A stretch of DNA of 64,000 nucleotides from Clostridium ragsdalei P11. Its GTDB lineage: Bacteria; Bacillota; Clostridia; Clostridiales; Clostridiaceae. Below the pieces are notes generated by a model. That model saw only the letters and a list, made by a program, of their open reading frames with translations, was not told the DNA's origin and made no database searches. The translations under genes were made by a program, and so were the position numbers. Each line of letters begins with the position of its first letter. Within the stretch, counting starts at the first letter, position 1. The DNA lies in assembly GCF_001675165.1 (NCBI RefSeq), contig NZ_LROS01000075.1:101993-165992 (forward strand), in the 5' to 3' direction. Below, one piece after another: positions 17,945-25,765 of the stretch.

Positions 17945-17958
17945 AAGAAACGTTTACA
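17945..17958. promoter_or_regulatory. cre-like site (CcpA) upstream of acsA
   Basis: AAGAAACGTTTACA matches 11 of 14 positions of the low-GC Gram-positive catabolite element TGAAARCGYTTWCA, including the central ACGTTTACA. It lies about 330 bp upstream of the acsA start codon. A single site of this quality could be chance. Confidence 0.35.
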
Positions 17959-18149
17959 ATATTATTACATAACTTCTTCAATTACATATTACCATAATAA
18001 CGTACAACTTGAAAAGGATTTTTTTAAAAAAACTAAAAAATTTTTTAGGCAAATTTCTACTGTTTAAGTCTAGTATTTAAAAAATATCTATACTAGTTTG
18101 GTATATATTTAACAAACATTTGGAAGTTTACTCCAATTTCAAAATTAAA

Positions 18150-18560
18150 CTATTCTGGAACTATTATGACTATCTTTGGTGAATTTTTAACAACTTTACT
18201 AGTAACAGAACCAACCATCCTAGCTAACCCTTTTTTAGTAGACTTAGTCATTATTATAATGTCGAAATTATCCTGCGAAGCCTTTTTTAATATTTCATCT
18301 CCAGCATATCCAAAATCAAAAAACTTATTTACAGTATATCCCTGAAGTTCTTTTTCTGCCCTGTCTAAAACAATCTCCCCTGTTTCACGTGCTCTATCAA
18401 CTTTATCCGTAATCACCATATCATTTACTATAACTATTTCTGAAATATTCATAACTGTAACTTCTACTTCATCTCTTTTAAACATTTTTTTTAATAAGTC
18501 AAGAGAATGCATGCTCCTGTCAGTTCCATCTAATGGTATTAATATTTTAGTTTTTGCCAT
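18150..18560 (-). CDS. Universal stress protein (UspA family)
   Basis: 136-residue alpha/beta nucleotide-binding fold. It begins KILIPLDGT and ends with the ATP-binding-type motif MVGSVTSKVVKNS and the terminal VIIVPE strand. An in-frame GTG would add six residues, but the ATG at 18558-18560 has GAGGTG at good spacing, so I used it. It stands alone between the CODH control region and a repeat element. Specific function unknown. Confidence 0.9.
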   Translation of the reverse strand: MAKTKILIPLDGTDRSMHSLDLLKKMFKRDEVEVTVMNISEIVIVNDMVITDKVDRARETGEIVLDRAEKELQGYTVNKFFDFGYAGDEILKKASQDNFDIIIMTKSTKKGLARMVGSVTSKVVKNSPKIVIIVPE

Positions 18561-18668
18561 ACCAAACACCTCTTTCACACCTTTAGTAAATATTTATACT
18601 TATGTTATTCTATATTAGAACTCATCTTTCCTGCTTTTATAAAATTTTATTTGAATCTATTGATTATG

Positions 18669-18967
18669 ACTCAACTTTCGCACATATAAAATTTTGACTT
18701 AATATAAAAATAGTGCGAAGCAATTTGCTTAGTTGAGAATTGAGAGTGGAAAGTGGAGAGTTAATGTGGATTTTTTTCGTTGCACTACAAAAAATCTTTA
18801 ATTAAATTTTGAAGCCTCGTTTCGCTAAAGCGAAACATTGATGGTTCATATAAGTTTAAAGATTTTTTGCAATAGCTAAAAATCAACATTCACTCTCAAC
18901 TCTCAATTTTCAACTCTCATCTCAAAAAGCTTTGCTTCGCAAAGTTTTTAAACTATGAAAGTTGAGT
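18669..18967. repeat. Heptad inverted-repeat element, copy 1
   Basis: About 300 bp between the stress-protein gene and the FlxA-like gene. Outer ends ACTCAACTTTC / GAAAGTTGAGT are perfect inverted repeats. Inner arms at about 18732-18770 and 18883-18920 are purine-rich runs with a 7-nt period (such as GTTGAGA ATTGAGA on one side), inverted relative to each other. The core has a small hairpin GTTTCGCTAAAGCGAAAC. No coding potential seen. Related copies are at 25766, 28222 and 40188, with a fragment at 56995. Confidence 0.8.
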
Positions 18968-18983
18968 TATGAAAATTTTTAAA

Positions 18984-19334
18984 TTAGGCAAACGCATCAA
19001 GTATATTATTACTGGAAGTGTTTTTACTACTTGTACCACTAGAATTAACGGTATCATTTTTCAGTGATTTTACTTGCTGGTTATCGATTTGTGTCGTTTT
19101 TTGTGATTGATTTTGTTGAATCTGCGACTGAATCTGCTGAAGCTGTGCTTCAAGTTCTTTGATCTTTGCTTGTTTTGTCTTTTCATCATCTTTACTTGAA
19201 TTTTCCTGCTGGATCTGCTGCTGGATAGACTGTTTCTCTTTTTCAAGCTCGCTTACATCACTGCTGCTGCTTGAAACTGAACTTGAAACTGAAATTGAAG
19301 CTTTTGATATAGAAGAAATTGATGAAATACTCAT
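18984..19334 (-). CDS. FlxA-like small coiled-coil protein
   Basis: 116-residue low-complexity protein. Residues 1-27 are Ser/Ile/Val rich, residues about 28-85 are a Gln/Glu/Lys coiled coil (EKEKQSIQQQIQQ..., QLQQIQSQIQQNQ), and the tail is Ser/Asn rich. The composition and layout resemble the FlxA-like family; a function is not known. A perfect AGGAGG site six bases before the ATG supports expression. No signal peptide or membrane segment. Confidence 0.7.
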   Translation of the reverse strand: MSISSISSISKASISVSSSVSSSSSDVSELEKEKQSIQQQIQQENSSKDDEKTKQAKIKELEAQLQQIQSQIQQNQSQKTTQIDNQQVKSLKNDTVNSSGTSSKNTSSNNILDAFA

Positions 19335-19415
19335 TTTAAGACCTCCTAGAAATTTTATTATTTATATCTCTTCCTTAGATAAGTTTAATATGGTAACATT
19401 AATTTTTTCTTAAAA

Positions 19416-19487
19416 AGTCTCTAAACAAAAAAATCAACTTATACTCCGGATATTTTTACGTATAAGTTGATCTTTCGTTTAGAAACT
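19416..19487 (-). terminator. Terminator of the NifX/MinD operon
   Basis: Nested inverted repeat. The inner arms ATCAACTTATAC / GTATAAGTTGAT are a perfect 12-bp stem, and the outer arms pair AGTCTCTAAAC with GTTTAGAAACT. On the minus strand TTTTTAAG follows. It begins 11 bases after the stop of the last operon gene. Confidence 0.8.
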
Positions 19488-19497
19488 CTATTTTTGC

Positions 19498-19845
19498 TTA
19501 GTGCTCACAATGGTGATTGCAAAGCTCATTTTTATCTTCTAATTTTCCGTCAATATAACTTTGAACAACATCTCTGTATTCACCAGATGCCCCTTTTATT
19601 ACTTTGAGACCGCACTGCTGCAATCCCATCAAAGCTCCTCCACCAATACCTCCAGTTATTACTAAATCGACATTATGTTTTACTAATAAATTTGCAAGTC
19701 CCTCATGTTGATGAGCTAATTGAACTGTAGATACTTCTTCAACATTTCCAATTTTGTTGTCCTCAACAGTTACAATTACAAAACTCTGACTCATACCAAA
19801 ATGTTGGTTAACCATATTTCCGTTATTAGGTAATGCTATTTTCAT
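19498..19845 (-). CDS. NifX/orange-protein-like Mo-Fe-cluster-binding domain protein
   Basis: 115-residue protein of the dinitrogenase iron-molybdenum cofactor domain family. It starts MKIALPNNGNMVNQHFG, keeps the VDLVITGGIGGGA loop and ends with a metal-ligand-rich tail (CNHHCEH). An upstream TTG would add five residues, but it overlaps the GGAGGG site that serves the ATG at 19843-19845. It is the last gene of the operon, 88 bp after the DUF134 gene and just before a terminator. It has its own promoter-like sequence at 19866-19887. Confidence 0.88.
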   Translation of the reverse strand: MKIALPNNGNMVNQHFGMSQSFVIVTVEDNKIGNVEEVSTVQLAHQHEGLANLLVKHNVDLVITGGIGGGALMGLQQCGLKVIKGASGEYRDVVQSYIDGKLEDKNELCNHHCEH

Positions 19846-19865
19846 AAACTTTCCCTCCAATTTTT

Positions 19866-19887
19866 GTCATATGCTACTTTCATTATA
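19866..19887 (-). promoter_or_regulatory. Internal promoter with a degenerate copy of the GGCATTTG operator
   Basis: On the minus strand a TATAAT (19882-19887) is followed by GAAAGTAGCATATGAC. The distance between -10 and GCATATG matches that in the three intact 54-bp units at 23401, 25428 and 28988. The upstream half-site is not recognisable here. A TTGCAA 16 bases before TATAAT could be the -35. Confidence 0.5.
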
Positions 19888-19933
19888 TCATTTTTAATCT
19901 TATTTGCAATACTCTCAAATAGTTTTTCCACAA

Positions 19934-20389
19934 TTAGACGTTATTATCACTTTTTATATTTCTACACCATTTTCTACAAAATTTCGCCTTTTTATTGCAT
20001 ATAACTTCTTCTGAACCACAAATAGGACAAGTATATCTATCTTGCTCATATTTTATTTCATATACATTACCGCAATGTAAACACTTAAATTTACAGTAGG
20101 TTGTAGTATAGTTACCTCCATTTATTCTTATGGCATTTCCTTCTGTTAAGGCAACAGCTACTTTTTTTCTGGCACTATCTATGATGTTTTGAAAGGTTTG
20201 CCTGGATACCTGCATTTTTTGAGCACATTCTTCTTGATTTAATTCTTCAATATCCTTTAACCTCATTGCCTCAAGTTCTTCTACCTTTAAAACAATTTCC
20301 TCAATTTCACACTTATGTTTTCCCCAGGGTACAAAATAAGTATTTTCCGGGAAAAACTCTACTCTTCTAAACTTTGTTGGCCTTGGCAT
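19934..20389 (-). CDS. DUF134 family DNA-binding protein with C-terminal zinc ribbon
   Basis: 151-residue putative regulator. It starts MPRPTKFRRVEFFP, then an RNA-polymerase-sigma-like helix-turn-helix (LKDIEELNQEECAQKMQVS, ending RQTFQNII), the core of DUF134. The C-terminus has CLHCGNVY...CPICGSEE and further cysteines, a zinc-ribbon addition. The ATG at 20387-20389 has GGGAGGAG. It overlaps the 3' end of the fur-like gene by 31 bp. Genes of this family often lie beside NifX and Mrp/MinD genes in anaerobes, as here. Confidence 0.88.
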   Translation of the reverse strand: MPRPTKFRRVEFFPENTYFVPWGKHKCEIEEIVLKVEELEAMRLKDIEELNQEECAQKMQVSRQTFQNIIDSARKKVAVALTEGNAIRINGGNYTTTYCKFKCLHCGNVYEIKYEQDRYTCPICGSEEVICNKKAKFCRKWCRNIKSDNNV

Positions 20390-20832
20390 TTTAACTCCTC
20401 CCTGCATTTACTACATAATCCTATAAACATAATATTTAAATCATATATTTCTAAGTCATTTTCTGCTTCTACTTTTTTATTTAGTCTCAGATAGTCAAAG
20501 TTTAAACTTTGACTATCTATATCAATTATACTATTACAATTAGAACATTTAAAATGCATATGCAGGGGTTTTCTACTAAATATTTTCATTTCATAGTAAC
20601 TTATTCCATTGATATTTATTTCTTTTACTATCCCTAATTCATTAAATACTCTTAAAGCTCTGTACACTGTAGCAGATCCTACATGCTTTTCTTTTACTTT
20701 TTCATATATTTCTTTTACATTTAAATGTGTCTTACTATCTAAGATAGCTTCCAATATTGTTCTTCTGCCTGTGGTAAATTTATATCCACTCTTCTCCATA
20801 ATTTTTTTTAAAGACATTAAATCATTATTCAT
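20359..20832 (-). CDS. Fur-family transcriptional regulator
   Basis: 157 residues. The N-terminal winged helix (KFTTGRRTILEAIL..., HVGSATVYRALRVFNELGIV) is typical of Fur/PerR/Zur. The dimerisation domain has HMHFKCSNCNSIIDID, and a second C-x2-C pair (CSKC) near the end can form the structural zinc site. It is co-transcribed with NifX and MinD-type genes and overlaps the DUF134 gene, so it may sense a metal handled by this operon. Metal specificity cannot be read from sequence. Confidence 0.93.
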   Translation of the reverse strand: MNNDLMSLKKIMEKSGYKFTTGRRTILEAILDSKTHLNVKEIYEKVKEKHVGSATVYRALRVFNELGIVKEININGISYYEMKIFSRKPLHMHFKCSNCNSIIDIDSQSLNFDYLRLNKKVEAENDLEIYDLNIMFIGLCSKCREELKCQGQQSLEE

Positions 20833-20849
20833 GAAATCATCCTTTAAAA

Positions 20850-21206
20850 TTATTCGTTACAATGTCCTTCGTATTTATGTTCCTCACAAACACTTCCTGT
20901 TGATTTTAATTCACCTTTAATATATTTTTGTACCATATCATCACATAAGCCTTGCGCACCAACTATTACCTCAATTCCATTTTCATTAAATAACTGTTGT
21001 GCTGTTTCTCCCATACCTCCTGCAATAATTACATTTACATTTAAACCTTTTAAAAACACTGGAAGATATCCTGGTCTATGTCCTGGATTTGCAGTAAATT
21101 GTCCCTGAGATGCCTTTCCATTCTCTACATCATATATTGTGAAACCTTCACAATGTCCAAAATGTCCACTTACATACTTTCCATCACTTGCAATTGCTAT
21201 TTTCAT
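20850..21206 (-). CDS. NifX/orange-protein-like cofactor-binding protein
   Basis: 118 residues starting MKIAIASDGKYVSGHFGHC. The core loop NVIIAGGMGETA is conserved, and the tail EEHKYEGHCNE is rich in His, Cys and acid. It belongs to the same family as the genes at 19498 and 22964. The start has AAGGAGG. It sits between a ferredoxin-type MinD ATPase and the Fur regulator in the operon. Confidence 0.9.
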   Translation of the reverse strand: MKIAIASDGKYVSGHFGHCEGFTIYDVENGKASQGQFTANPGHRPGYLPVFLKGLNVNVIIAGGMGETAQQLFNENGIEVIVGAQGLCDDMVQKYIKGELKSTGSVCEEHKYEGHCNE

Positions 21207-21266
21207 TTAAATTTCCTCCTTATATTTTAATTGATAATTTATAATTTTATACTTAACGCTAAAAAT

Positions 21267-22112
21267 TTAGAAAAAGCTCTTTATAGTATTCCACATATCT
21301 TCAATAGCTTTTTCTGCCATACTTTCCTTATAAAAAGTTATAGGTTTTAATTCATTTATGGACTTCATAACAGTATCATCATAAGGAATTTTGCCTACTA
21401 ACTCTAAATTTTCCAAGAAGATAAATTTTTCTATTCTTTTACTCATTTCTTCATTTATATCATATTTATTTATACATACCATAATAAAAATTTCAAAATG
21501 TTTACACAAATTTACTACTCTCATTAAATCTTCAAGACCTGATTTTGTAGGTTCAGTAACAACCAACACAGCATCACTACCTGTTACAGACGATATTACA
21601 GGACATCCAATACCAGGTGATCCATCTATTATAGTCAACTTATTATCATAATTAAACTTTTTCCCATTTTTTCTTAAATAACTTACTAATTTCCCTGACC
21701 CATCACCCCCTATTTTCATTTCTGCTCTTGAAATTATTCCTTTATCTAACTCAGTAATGAAAGTACTTGCTACATCTTGATCTTTTAATTCTATAGCATT
21801 ATGAGGACATACTAATGTACATGCACCACAACCTTCACACTCAAATAAATCTACTTTAAAGTCTGTTATAGCTTGAAATTTACATACGGTTTCACATTTC
21901 CCACATTTTTTACACATAGATTCATTTATAGAAGCCTTTTTACCACCTATAAAACCTTTTTTTTCTATATCTTTTCCTTTATAAAACATGTAAAGATTTG
22001 GGGCATCTACATCGCAATCTATCCTTATTACATCTTTTGCAATTTCAGCTAATGCTGTTGCAATAGTAGTTTTTCCTGTTCCACCTTTTCCACTTACAAC
22101 TACTAATTCCAA
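21267..22112 (-). CDS. MinD-family ATPase with inserted ferredoxin domain (second of pair)
   Basis: 281-residue P-loop ATPase. Deviant Walker A GKGGTGKTTIA is at residue 8. Two 4Fe-4S motifs are inserted at about residues 62-105 (CKKCGKCETVC and CEGCGACTLVC), followed by the ATPase core with DGSPGIGCPV. The start is TTG at 22110-22112: GGGAGG lies seven bases upstream, and this start places the P-loop as in homologues. It overlaps the upstream paralogue by 10 bp. Such paired ATPases belong to the orange-protein complex in Desulfovibrio; a similar role here is inferred. Confidence 0.92.
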   Translation of the reverse strand: MELVVVSGKGGTGKTTIATALAEIAKDVIRIDCDVDAPNLYMFYKGKDIEKKGFIGGKKASINESMCKKCGKCETVCKFQAITDFKVDLFECEGCGACTLVCPHNAIELKDQDVASTFITELDKGIISRAEMKIGGDGSGKLVSYLRKNGKKFNYDNKLTIIDGSPGIGCPVISSVTGSDAVLVVTEPTKSGLEDLMRVVNLCKHFEIFIMVCINKYDINEEMSKRIEKFIFLENLELVGKIPYDDTVMKSINELKPITFYKESMAEKAIEDMWNTIKSFF

Positions 22113-22933
22113 GCTAACACCTCCCTTATCTTCTGTGAGAGTTTATCAAATATTGCTTTGTGGCATAAATCATCATATAATATTTGGCCCTTAGAATAAA
22201 GTATTGCTGTATTCTTACTATAGTCAATAGTACCTAACAACATAATCTTTTCTTCTTTACAATATTTTTTTATTATATTGTCCTTTTTATCATCTTTATT
22301 TATAACTATACCAAAAGGTATGTTATACATCTTTACAAGTTCTACAGCCATTTTTAAATCATGAAGTCCAAACTCTGAAGGTTCTGTAACGAGCACTGCA
22401 GCATCAGCATATTTTAAAGTATTTATTACATTACAGGAAGTTCCAGGTGGACAATCAATTAAATTAACTTCTCCTGACAAATTCTCAAGTAATTCTTTAA
22501 TAACAGGTACTGCCATAGGTTCACTTATATTTAAAATTCCTCTACTGCATTTTATATCTCTTGATGTTCCTTTTTCAATTTTCCCTATTTCTCTTTTACC
22601 ATAAGTTACAGCATTGTATTTACATACAATTTCACAAGCACCACAGCCATGACACAACTTTTGAAAAAGGAAAAGATCATCCTTCACTTTTGCAAGGGCA
22701 TTAAATTGACATGCATTTGCACAAGCACCACAGGCAGTACATTTACGAGCATCTATTATTGGATATTCTACTTTCACCGATTCTACTACATCTACTTTAG
22801 GTTTTAGGAACAGAAAACCATTTGGTTCTTCTACATCACAATCTACATAGTCTGCCTTTAAAGCAAGAGCAAGATTAGTAGATACTGTAGTTTTTCCTGT
22901 TCCTCCTTTTCCACTAAGTACTGCTATATTCAC
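22103..22933 (-). CDS. MinD-family ATPase with inserted ferredoxin domain (first of pair)
   Basis: 276-residue paralogue of the next gene. It has Walker A GKGGTGKTTVS, inserted clusters CTACGACANAC and CHGCGACEIVC at about residues 64-107, and DCPPGTSCNV in the ATPase core. The start is GTG at 22931-22933 with GGAG upstream. It lies 30 bp after a NifX-like gene. The pair probably forms a heterodimeric ATPase that moves electrons or a metal-sulfur cluster onto the small NifX-like proteins. Confidence 0.92.
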   Translation of the reverse strand: MNIAVLSGKGGTGKTTVSTNLALALKADYVDCDVEEPNGFLFLKPKVDVVESVKVEYPIIDARKCTACGACANACQFNALAKVKDDLFLFQKLCHGCGACEIVCKYNAVTYGKREIGKIEKGTSRDIKCSRGILNISEPMAVPVIKELLENLSGEVNLIDCPPGTSCNVINTLKYADAAVLVTEPSEFGLHDLKMAVELVKMYNIPFGIVINKDDKKDNIIKKYCKEEKIMLLGTIDYSKNTAILYSKGQILYDDLCHKAIFDKLSQKIREVLAWN

Positions 22934-22963
22934 TATACACTCATCTCCAACTTAATAAATTCT

Positions 22964-23317
22964 TCAATGGTGTGCTGGACCAGAAATTTTTATTTCTTCA
23001 AGTTCGTTATTTTTATACTTCTGAAGAACTGAGTTTATATCTATACTACTGCACTTATAAGCTTTGATTCCTGATTTTTCAACAAGCTCAAATGCATTAG
23101 GTCCAAGATTACCTGTAATAATAGCATTTACTTTTTCATCTATTAATTGATTAGATGCAGCAATACCTGCTCCTCCACTTGAACTTTGACCTTTGTTTTC
23201 TATGACTTTAATTTCTCCACTTTCAGTGTCATGAATTTGAAAGTACTTGCACCTTCCAAACCTACTATCAAGTAAATCTTCAGCATTTTTTCCTGCTGAT
23301 GAAATTGCTATTTTCAT
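22964..23317 (-). CDS. NifX/orange-protein-like cofactor-binding protein (operon leader gene)
   Basis: 117 residues: MKIAISSAGKNAEDLLDSRFGRC at the start, the NAIITGNLGPNAFE loop and a His-rich C-terminus (GPAHH). A GTG one codon upstream is possible; the ATG at 23315-23317 has GGAGGG at better spacing. It is the first gene behind the 54-bp dual-operator promoter and heads the seven-gene operon that runs to the terminator at 19416. Confidence 0.9.
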   Translation of the reverse strand: MKIAISSAGKNAEDLLDSRFGRCKYFQIHDTESGEIKVIENKGQSSSGGAGIAASNQLIDEKVNAIITGNLGPNAFELVEKSGIKAYKCSSIDINSVLQKYKNNELEEIKISGPAHH

Positions 23318-23400
23318 CACTATCCCTCCAAATCTTCAATTATATTTTTGCTATAGATATGAATTATATTCCAAAATAAACTCATATCTCAGTTATGTTA

Positions 23401-23454
23401 TTGGCATTTGCTATTTTCATAGTATCACTAATATTTATTATTGTCAAATGCCAA
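23401..23454 (-). promoter_or_regulatory. 54-bp dual-operator promoter, copy A (NifX/MinD operon)
   Basis: On the minus strand: TTGGCATTTG at the upstream end, overlapping -35 TTGACA; a 17-bp spacer; -10 TACTAT; then GCAAATGCCAA, the inverted half-site, near the start of transcription. Outer ends are 54 bp apart, exactly as in copies B and C. This is the classic layout for a repressor or a looped dimer controlling a sigma-A promoter. The regulator is not identified. Confidence 0.85.
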
Positions 23455-23477
23455 TAACTTATATTTTTATAAATTGA

Positions 23478-23846
23478 TTATTTCATATCATTTTTATTGT
23501 CTAAAGATTCACATTGTTTACATTTAAAACATTTAATAGGATGAACAACATCGTTATTAAGTGACCAATCTCTCATTGCCTTCAATATATCCAACATGCT
23601 TGTACCCATTTCACTTAAACTATATTCAACACGGGATGGAATTTCCGCATATACTTTACGTACTATAAGACCATCTTTCTCCATTTCCCTCAATTCCTGA
23701 GTTAAAACTTTAGCACTTATACCTGATATTTTTCTATTTAACAATCCATAACGTACAGGTCCTTTTATTAATTCTTTTAATATGAGTATTTTCCACTTTC
23801 CACTTATTAATGATAATGTAGTCTCAATAGGGCATCTATATTTCAT
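23478..23846 (-). CDS. HxlR-family transcriptional regulator
   Basis: 122-residue winged-helix protein. CPIETTLSLISGKWKILIL near the start carries the family's reactive N-terminal cysteine, followed by the GPVRYGLLNRKISGISAKVL recognition region and a C-terminal Cys-rich tail (CFKCKQC). HxlR-type proteins with that Cys sense reactive electrophiles or redox stress. The ATG at 23844-23846 has GGGAGG. It is divergent from a flavin-binding PNPOx-like gene and upstream of copy A of the dual operator. Which one it controls is open; the inverted repeat at 23886 is the closer candidate. Confidence 0.92.
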   Translation of the reverse strand: MKYRCPIETTLSLISGKWKILILKELIKGPVRYGLLNRKISGISAKVLTQELREMEKDGLIVRKVYAEIPSRVEYSLSEMGTSMLDILKAMRDWSLNNDVVHPIKCFKCKQCESLDNKNDMK

Positions 23847-23885
23847 GTAAAAACCTCCCTTCAATAGTTACTTTTATGTTAGTAT

Positions 23886-23932
23886 TGTTACAAAAAAGTG
23901 CATACTTGATAAATATAATAATTGTTGTAACA
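23886..23932. promoter_or_regulatory. Inverted repeat TGTTACAA/TTGTAACA in the HxlR divergent promoter
   Basis: Perfect 8-bp half-sites at 23886-23893 and 23925-23932, centred between the divergent HxlR and PNPOx-like genes. It is a plausible HxlR operator that would control both directions. Confidence 0.45.
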
Positions 23933-24029
23933 TATTAGTTGAATAATTTATATAAATTTTTAGTAAGTATTTAAATTGCTGGAATAAGAATATAAATTAA
24001 TTACAATTTTTAGATGTGAGGTGTATATT

Positions 24030-24419
24030 ATGAACAAACTTGATGAAAAGGTAAAAAAATTATTAAACGAATCAAAAGCATGGATTATGTCTACAATGGA
24101 CACAACCCCTAATGCAGTACCTATTCTTTTTAAAAAGATGGATAATGAAGACAACCTTATCCTTTTCGATGTTTTTATGAAAAAGTCCATTGAAAATATT
24201 AAAAAGAATTCACAAATTGCAATTACTATATACAATGACGAAACATTGGAAGGATATCAATTGAAAGGTACAGCAACATATTCAACTGATTCAAAGCTTT
24301 TAGAAGAAGGAAATTCAATAACATCTAAAATGAACCTAACAACCAAAGGTGCTGTCATTGTAAATGTAAAAGAAACATTCATTCTAACCCCTGGTCCTAA
24401 TAATGGGCATATTCTCTAA
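24030..24419 (+). CDS. Pyridoxamine 5'-phosphate oxidase-family (FMN-binding) protein
   Basis: 129-residue split-barrel flavin/heme-binding protein. It starts MNKLDEKVKKLL, continues with WIMSTMDTTPNAVPI and LFDVFMKKSIENIKKNSQIAI, and ends with TPGPNNGHIL. The ATG at 24030 has GAGG eight bases upstream; a GTG three codons earlier is less likely. It is divergent from the HxlR regulator, a common pairing for redox-stress genes. Substrate unknown. Confidence 0.85.
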   Translation: MNKLDEKVKKLLNESKAWIMSTMDTTPNAVPILFKKMDNEDNLILFDVFMKKSIENIKKNSQIAITIYNDETLEGYQLKGTATYSTDSKLLEEGNSITSKMNLTTKGAVIVNVKETFILTPGPNNGHIL

Positions 24420-24515
24420 TGCCTTTTACTAAAATAGATTTATTCTCAAATACCCATAACTCCCTTTAAACTATTTTGTTTTAAATTACCCCCATCAGAA
24501 TATACTTAAAAAATC

Positions 24516-24544
24516 TACCCGTAACTACAAAACGGTTACGGGTA
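24516..24544 (-). terminator. Terminator downstream of the Mrp-type ATPase gene
   Basis: Perfect 10-bp stem TACCCGTAAC / GTTACGGGTA with a 9-nt loop, followed on the minus strand by GATTTTTT. It starts 30 bases after the stop of the Mrp-type gene. It may also serve the convergent PNPOx-like gene. Confidence 0.88.
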
Positions 24545-24573
24545 ATTTATAATTCATTTATAAGTATTTGTCT

Positions 24574-25404
24574 TTATTTGTCTAAACTCTTCATTACGTT
24601 ATCAACGATAGGATAAAAAACCTTTTCAAGGTCTTCATCTTCATTTTTATATGTAGGATCTGATAAATTACCTACGCTATTTAAAACAGGAATTTCTCCT
24701 AAAAGCTTCAAATTCATTTCTTCTAAAAACTTAGTTGTGCTTTCTCCATTAAATGGTTTTATTTTTTTTCCACAATCCGGACAAGTTATATAGCTCATAT
24801 TTTCAATAACACCTAATACATCAATATTAATTGCCCTTGCCATATTTACAGCTTTTGAAACTATCATTGAAACTAGATCCTGGGGAACAGATACCATAAC
24901 TATTCCATTTATAGGAATAGACTGCATAACTGTCAGTGCAACATCACTTGTTCCTGGAGGCATATCAATAACTAAATAATCAAGTTCTCCCCACAGTACA
25001 TCTGTCCAAAATTGTTTAACTACGCCCCCAATCATCGGTCCTCTCCAAATGACAGGATCATTTTCATTATCCACTAATAAGTTTAAAGACATAACCTTTA
25101 TGCCATCATCTGTATCTACAGGATGCATTAGTTCTCCATCTGAAATAACTTTTTTATCTTTTAGTCCAACAAGCCTTGGTACACTTGGACCTGTTATATC
25201 TGCATCTAAGATACCTGTACTATATCCCAGTTCCTTTAAACGTTTTGCAATAAGAACTGAAATTGAAGATTTTCCTACTCCACCTTTTCCACTCATAACG
25301 CCAATAATTTTTTTTACTTTGTTTAAAGGATTATTTTCAATCATACATTTCTGCTTATCCTTATCACATCCCCCATTAGATGGGCATGAATTACATTCTG
25401 ACAT
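24574..25404 (-). CDS. Mrp/NBP35-type iron-sulfur carrier ATPase
   Basis: 276-residue P-loop ATPase. A short Cys-rich N-terminus (CNSCPSNGGC) precedes Walker A GKGGVGKSS. The core includes WRGPMIGGVVKQF and DMPPGTSDVALT, and the C-terminal Fe-S CxxC is CPDCG. ApbC/Mrp proteins carry and hand over Fe-S clusters. The ATG at 25402-25404 has AGGAG. It is controlled by copy B of the dual operator, the same type found at the NifX/MinD operon, and resembles the DVU2109 partner of the Desulfovibrio orange protein. Confidence 0.93.
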   Translation of the reverse strand: MSECNSCPSNGGCDKDKQKCMIENNPLNKVKKIIGVMSGKGGVGKSSISVLIAKRLKELGYSTGILDADITGPSVPRLVGLKDKKVISDGELMHPVDTDDGIKVMSLNLLVDNENDPVIWRGPMIGGVVKQFWTDVLWGELDYLVIDMPPGTSDVALTVMQSIPINGIVMVSVPQDLVSMIVSKAVNMARAINIDVLGVIENMSYITCPDCGKKIKPFNGESTTKFLEEMNLKLLGEIPVLNSVGNLSDPTYKNEDEDLEKVFYPIVDNVMKSLDK

Positions 25405-25427
25405 GAAATCATCTCCTAAATTTATAA

Positions 25428-25481
25428 TTAGCATTTGCTACTTATATAATAACTCCATTTATAATTATTATCAAATGCCAA
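25428..25481 (-). promoter_or_regulatory. 54-bp dual-operator promoter, copy B (Mrp-type gene)
   Basis: Minus strand: TTGGCATTTG overlapping -35 TTGATA, 17-bp spacer, -10 TATTAT, then GCAAATGCTAA. Same 54-bp length and same element order as copies A and C. The downstream half-site has one change (GCTAA for GCCAA). Confidence 0.83.
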
Positions 25482-25515
25482 TTATAATAATCATTTTTCT
25501 ATTTAAAACAAAATA

Positions 25516-25737
25516 TCAATCACAGCGTTTTTTCCGCAATAATTCTTCTAACTCATTAATGCGTTTATTTATTTGTTCTATCTCAGCTTCATATTTTCCT
25601 ACTGCAGCACTAGATAAATGAATGCCTCTCTGTCCTAGTACAAGTGATCTTTCTTCTTCTATATCTTCAAGAGAGTCTTTAAATTCTGCAAGTTTTTTTT
25701 CTAATTCAGGAATACTCATTTTTTCAAAATCATACAT
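25516..25737 (-). CDS. Small coiled-coil protein of unknown function
   Basis: 73 residues, almost all predicted helix: residues 8-30 (PELEKKLAEFKDSLEDIEEE) and 48-70 (KYEAEIEQINKRINELEELL) look like two coiled-coil helices joined by a loop with GQRGIHLSSAA. The ATG at 25735-25737 has GGAG 11 bases upstream; a second ATG six codons in has no ribosome site. It reads toward copy B of the operator and the Mrp-type gene. I do not recognise the family. Confidence 0.6.
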   Translation of the reverse strand: MYDFEKMSIPELEKKLAEFKDSLEDIEEERSLVLGQRGIHLSSAAVGKYEAEIEQINKRINELEELLRKKRCD

Positions 25738-25765
25738 TATAATCTACACTCCATTTCTTTTTATT

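Larger units (their letters stand above)
17617..18149. other. Long AT-rich intergenic region upstream of acsA
   Basis: About 530 bp without a credible gene. It holds the AAGGAGGG ribosome site of acsA, a TATAAT-like -10 candidate around 17733-17744 on the minus strand without a convincing -35, and the inverted repeat and cre-like site listed separately. An AT-only palindrome (CTAAAAAATTTTTTAG, near 18034-18049) lies toward the stress-protein gene. The size and content suggest the main control region for CODH. Confidence 0.5.

Noticed and set aside
18669..18967. CRISPR array
   Set aside because: The repeated words are 7 nt long and degenerate, with inverted arms and no spacers; no cas genes are in the window.
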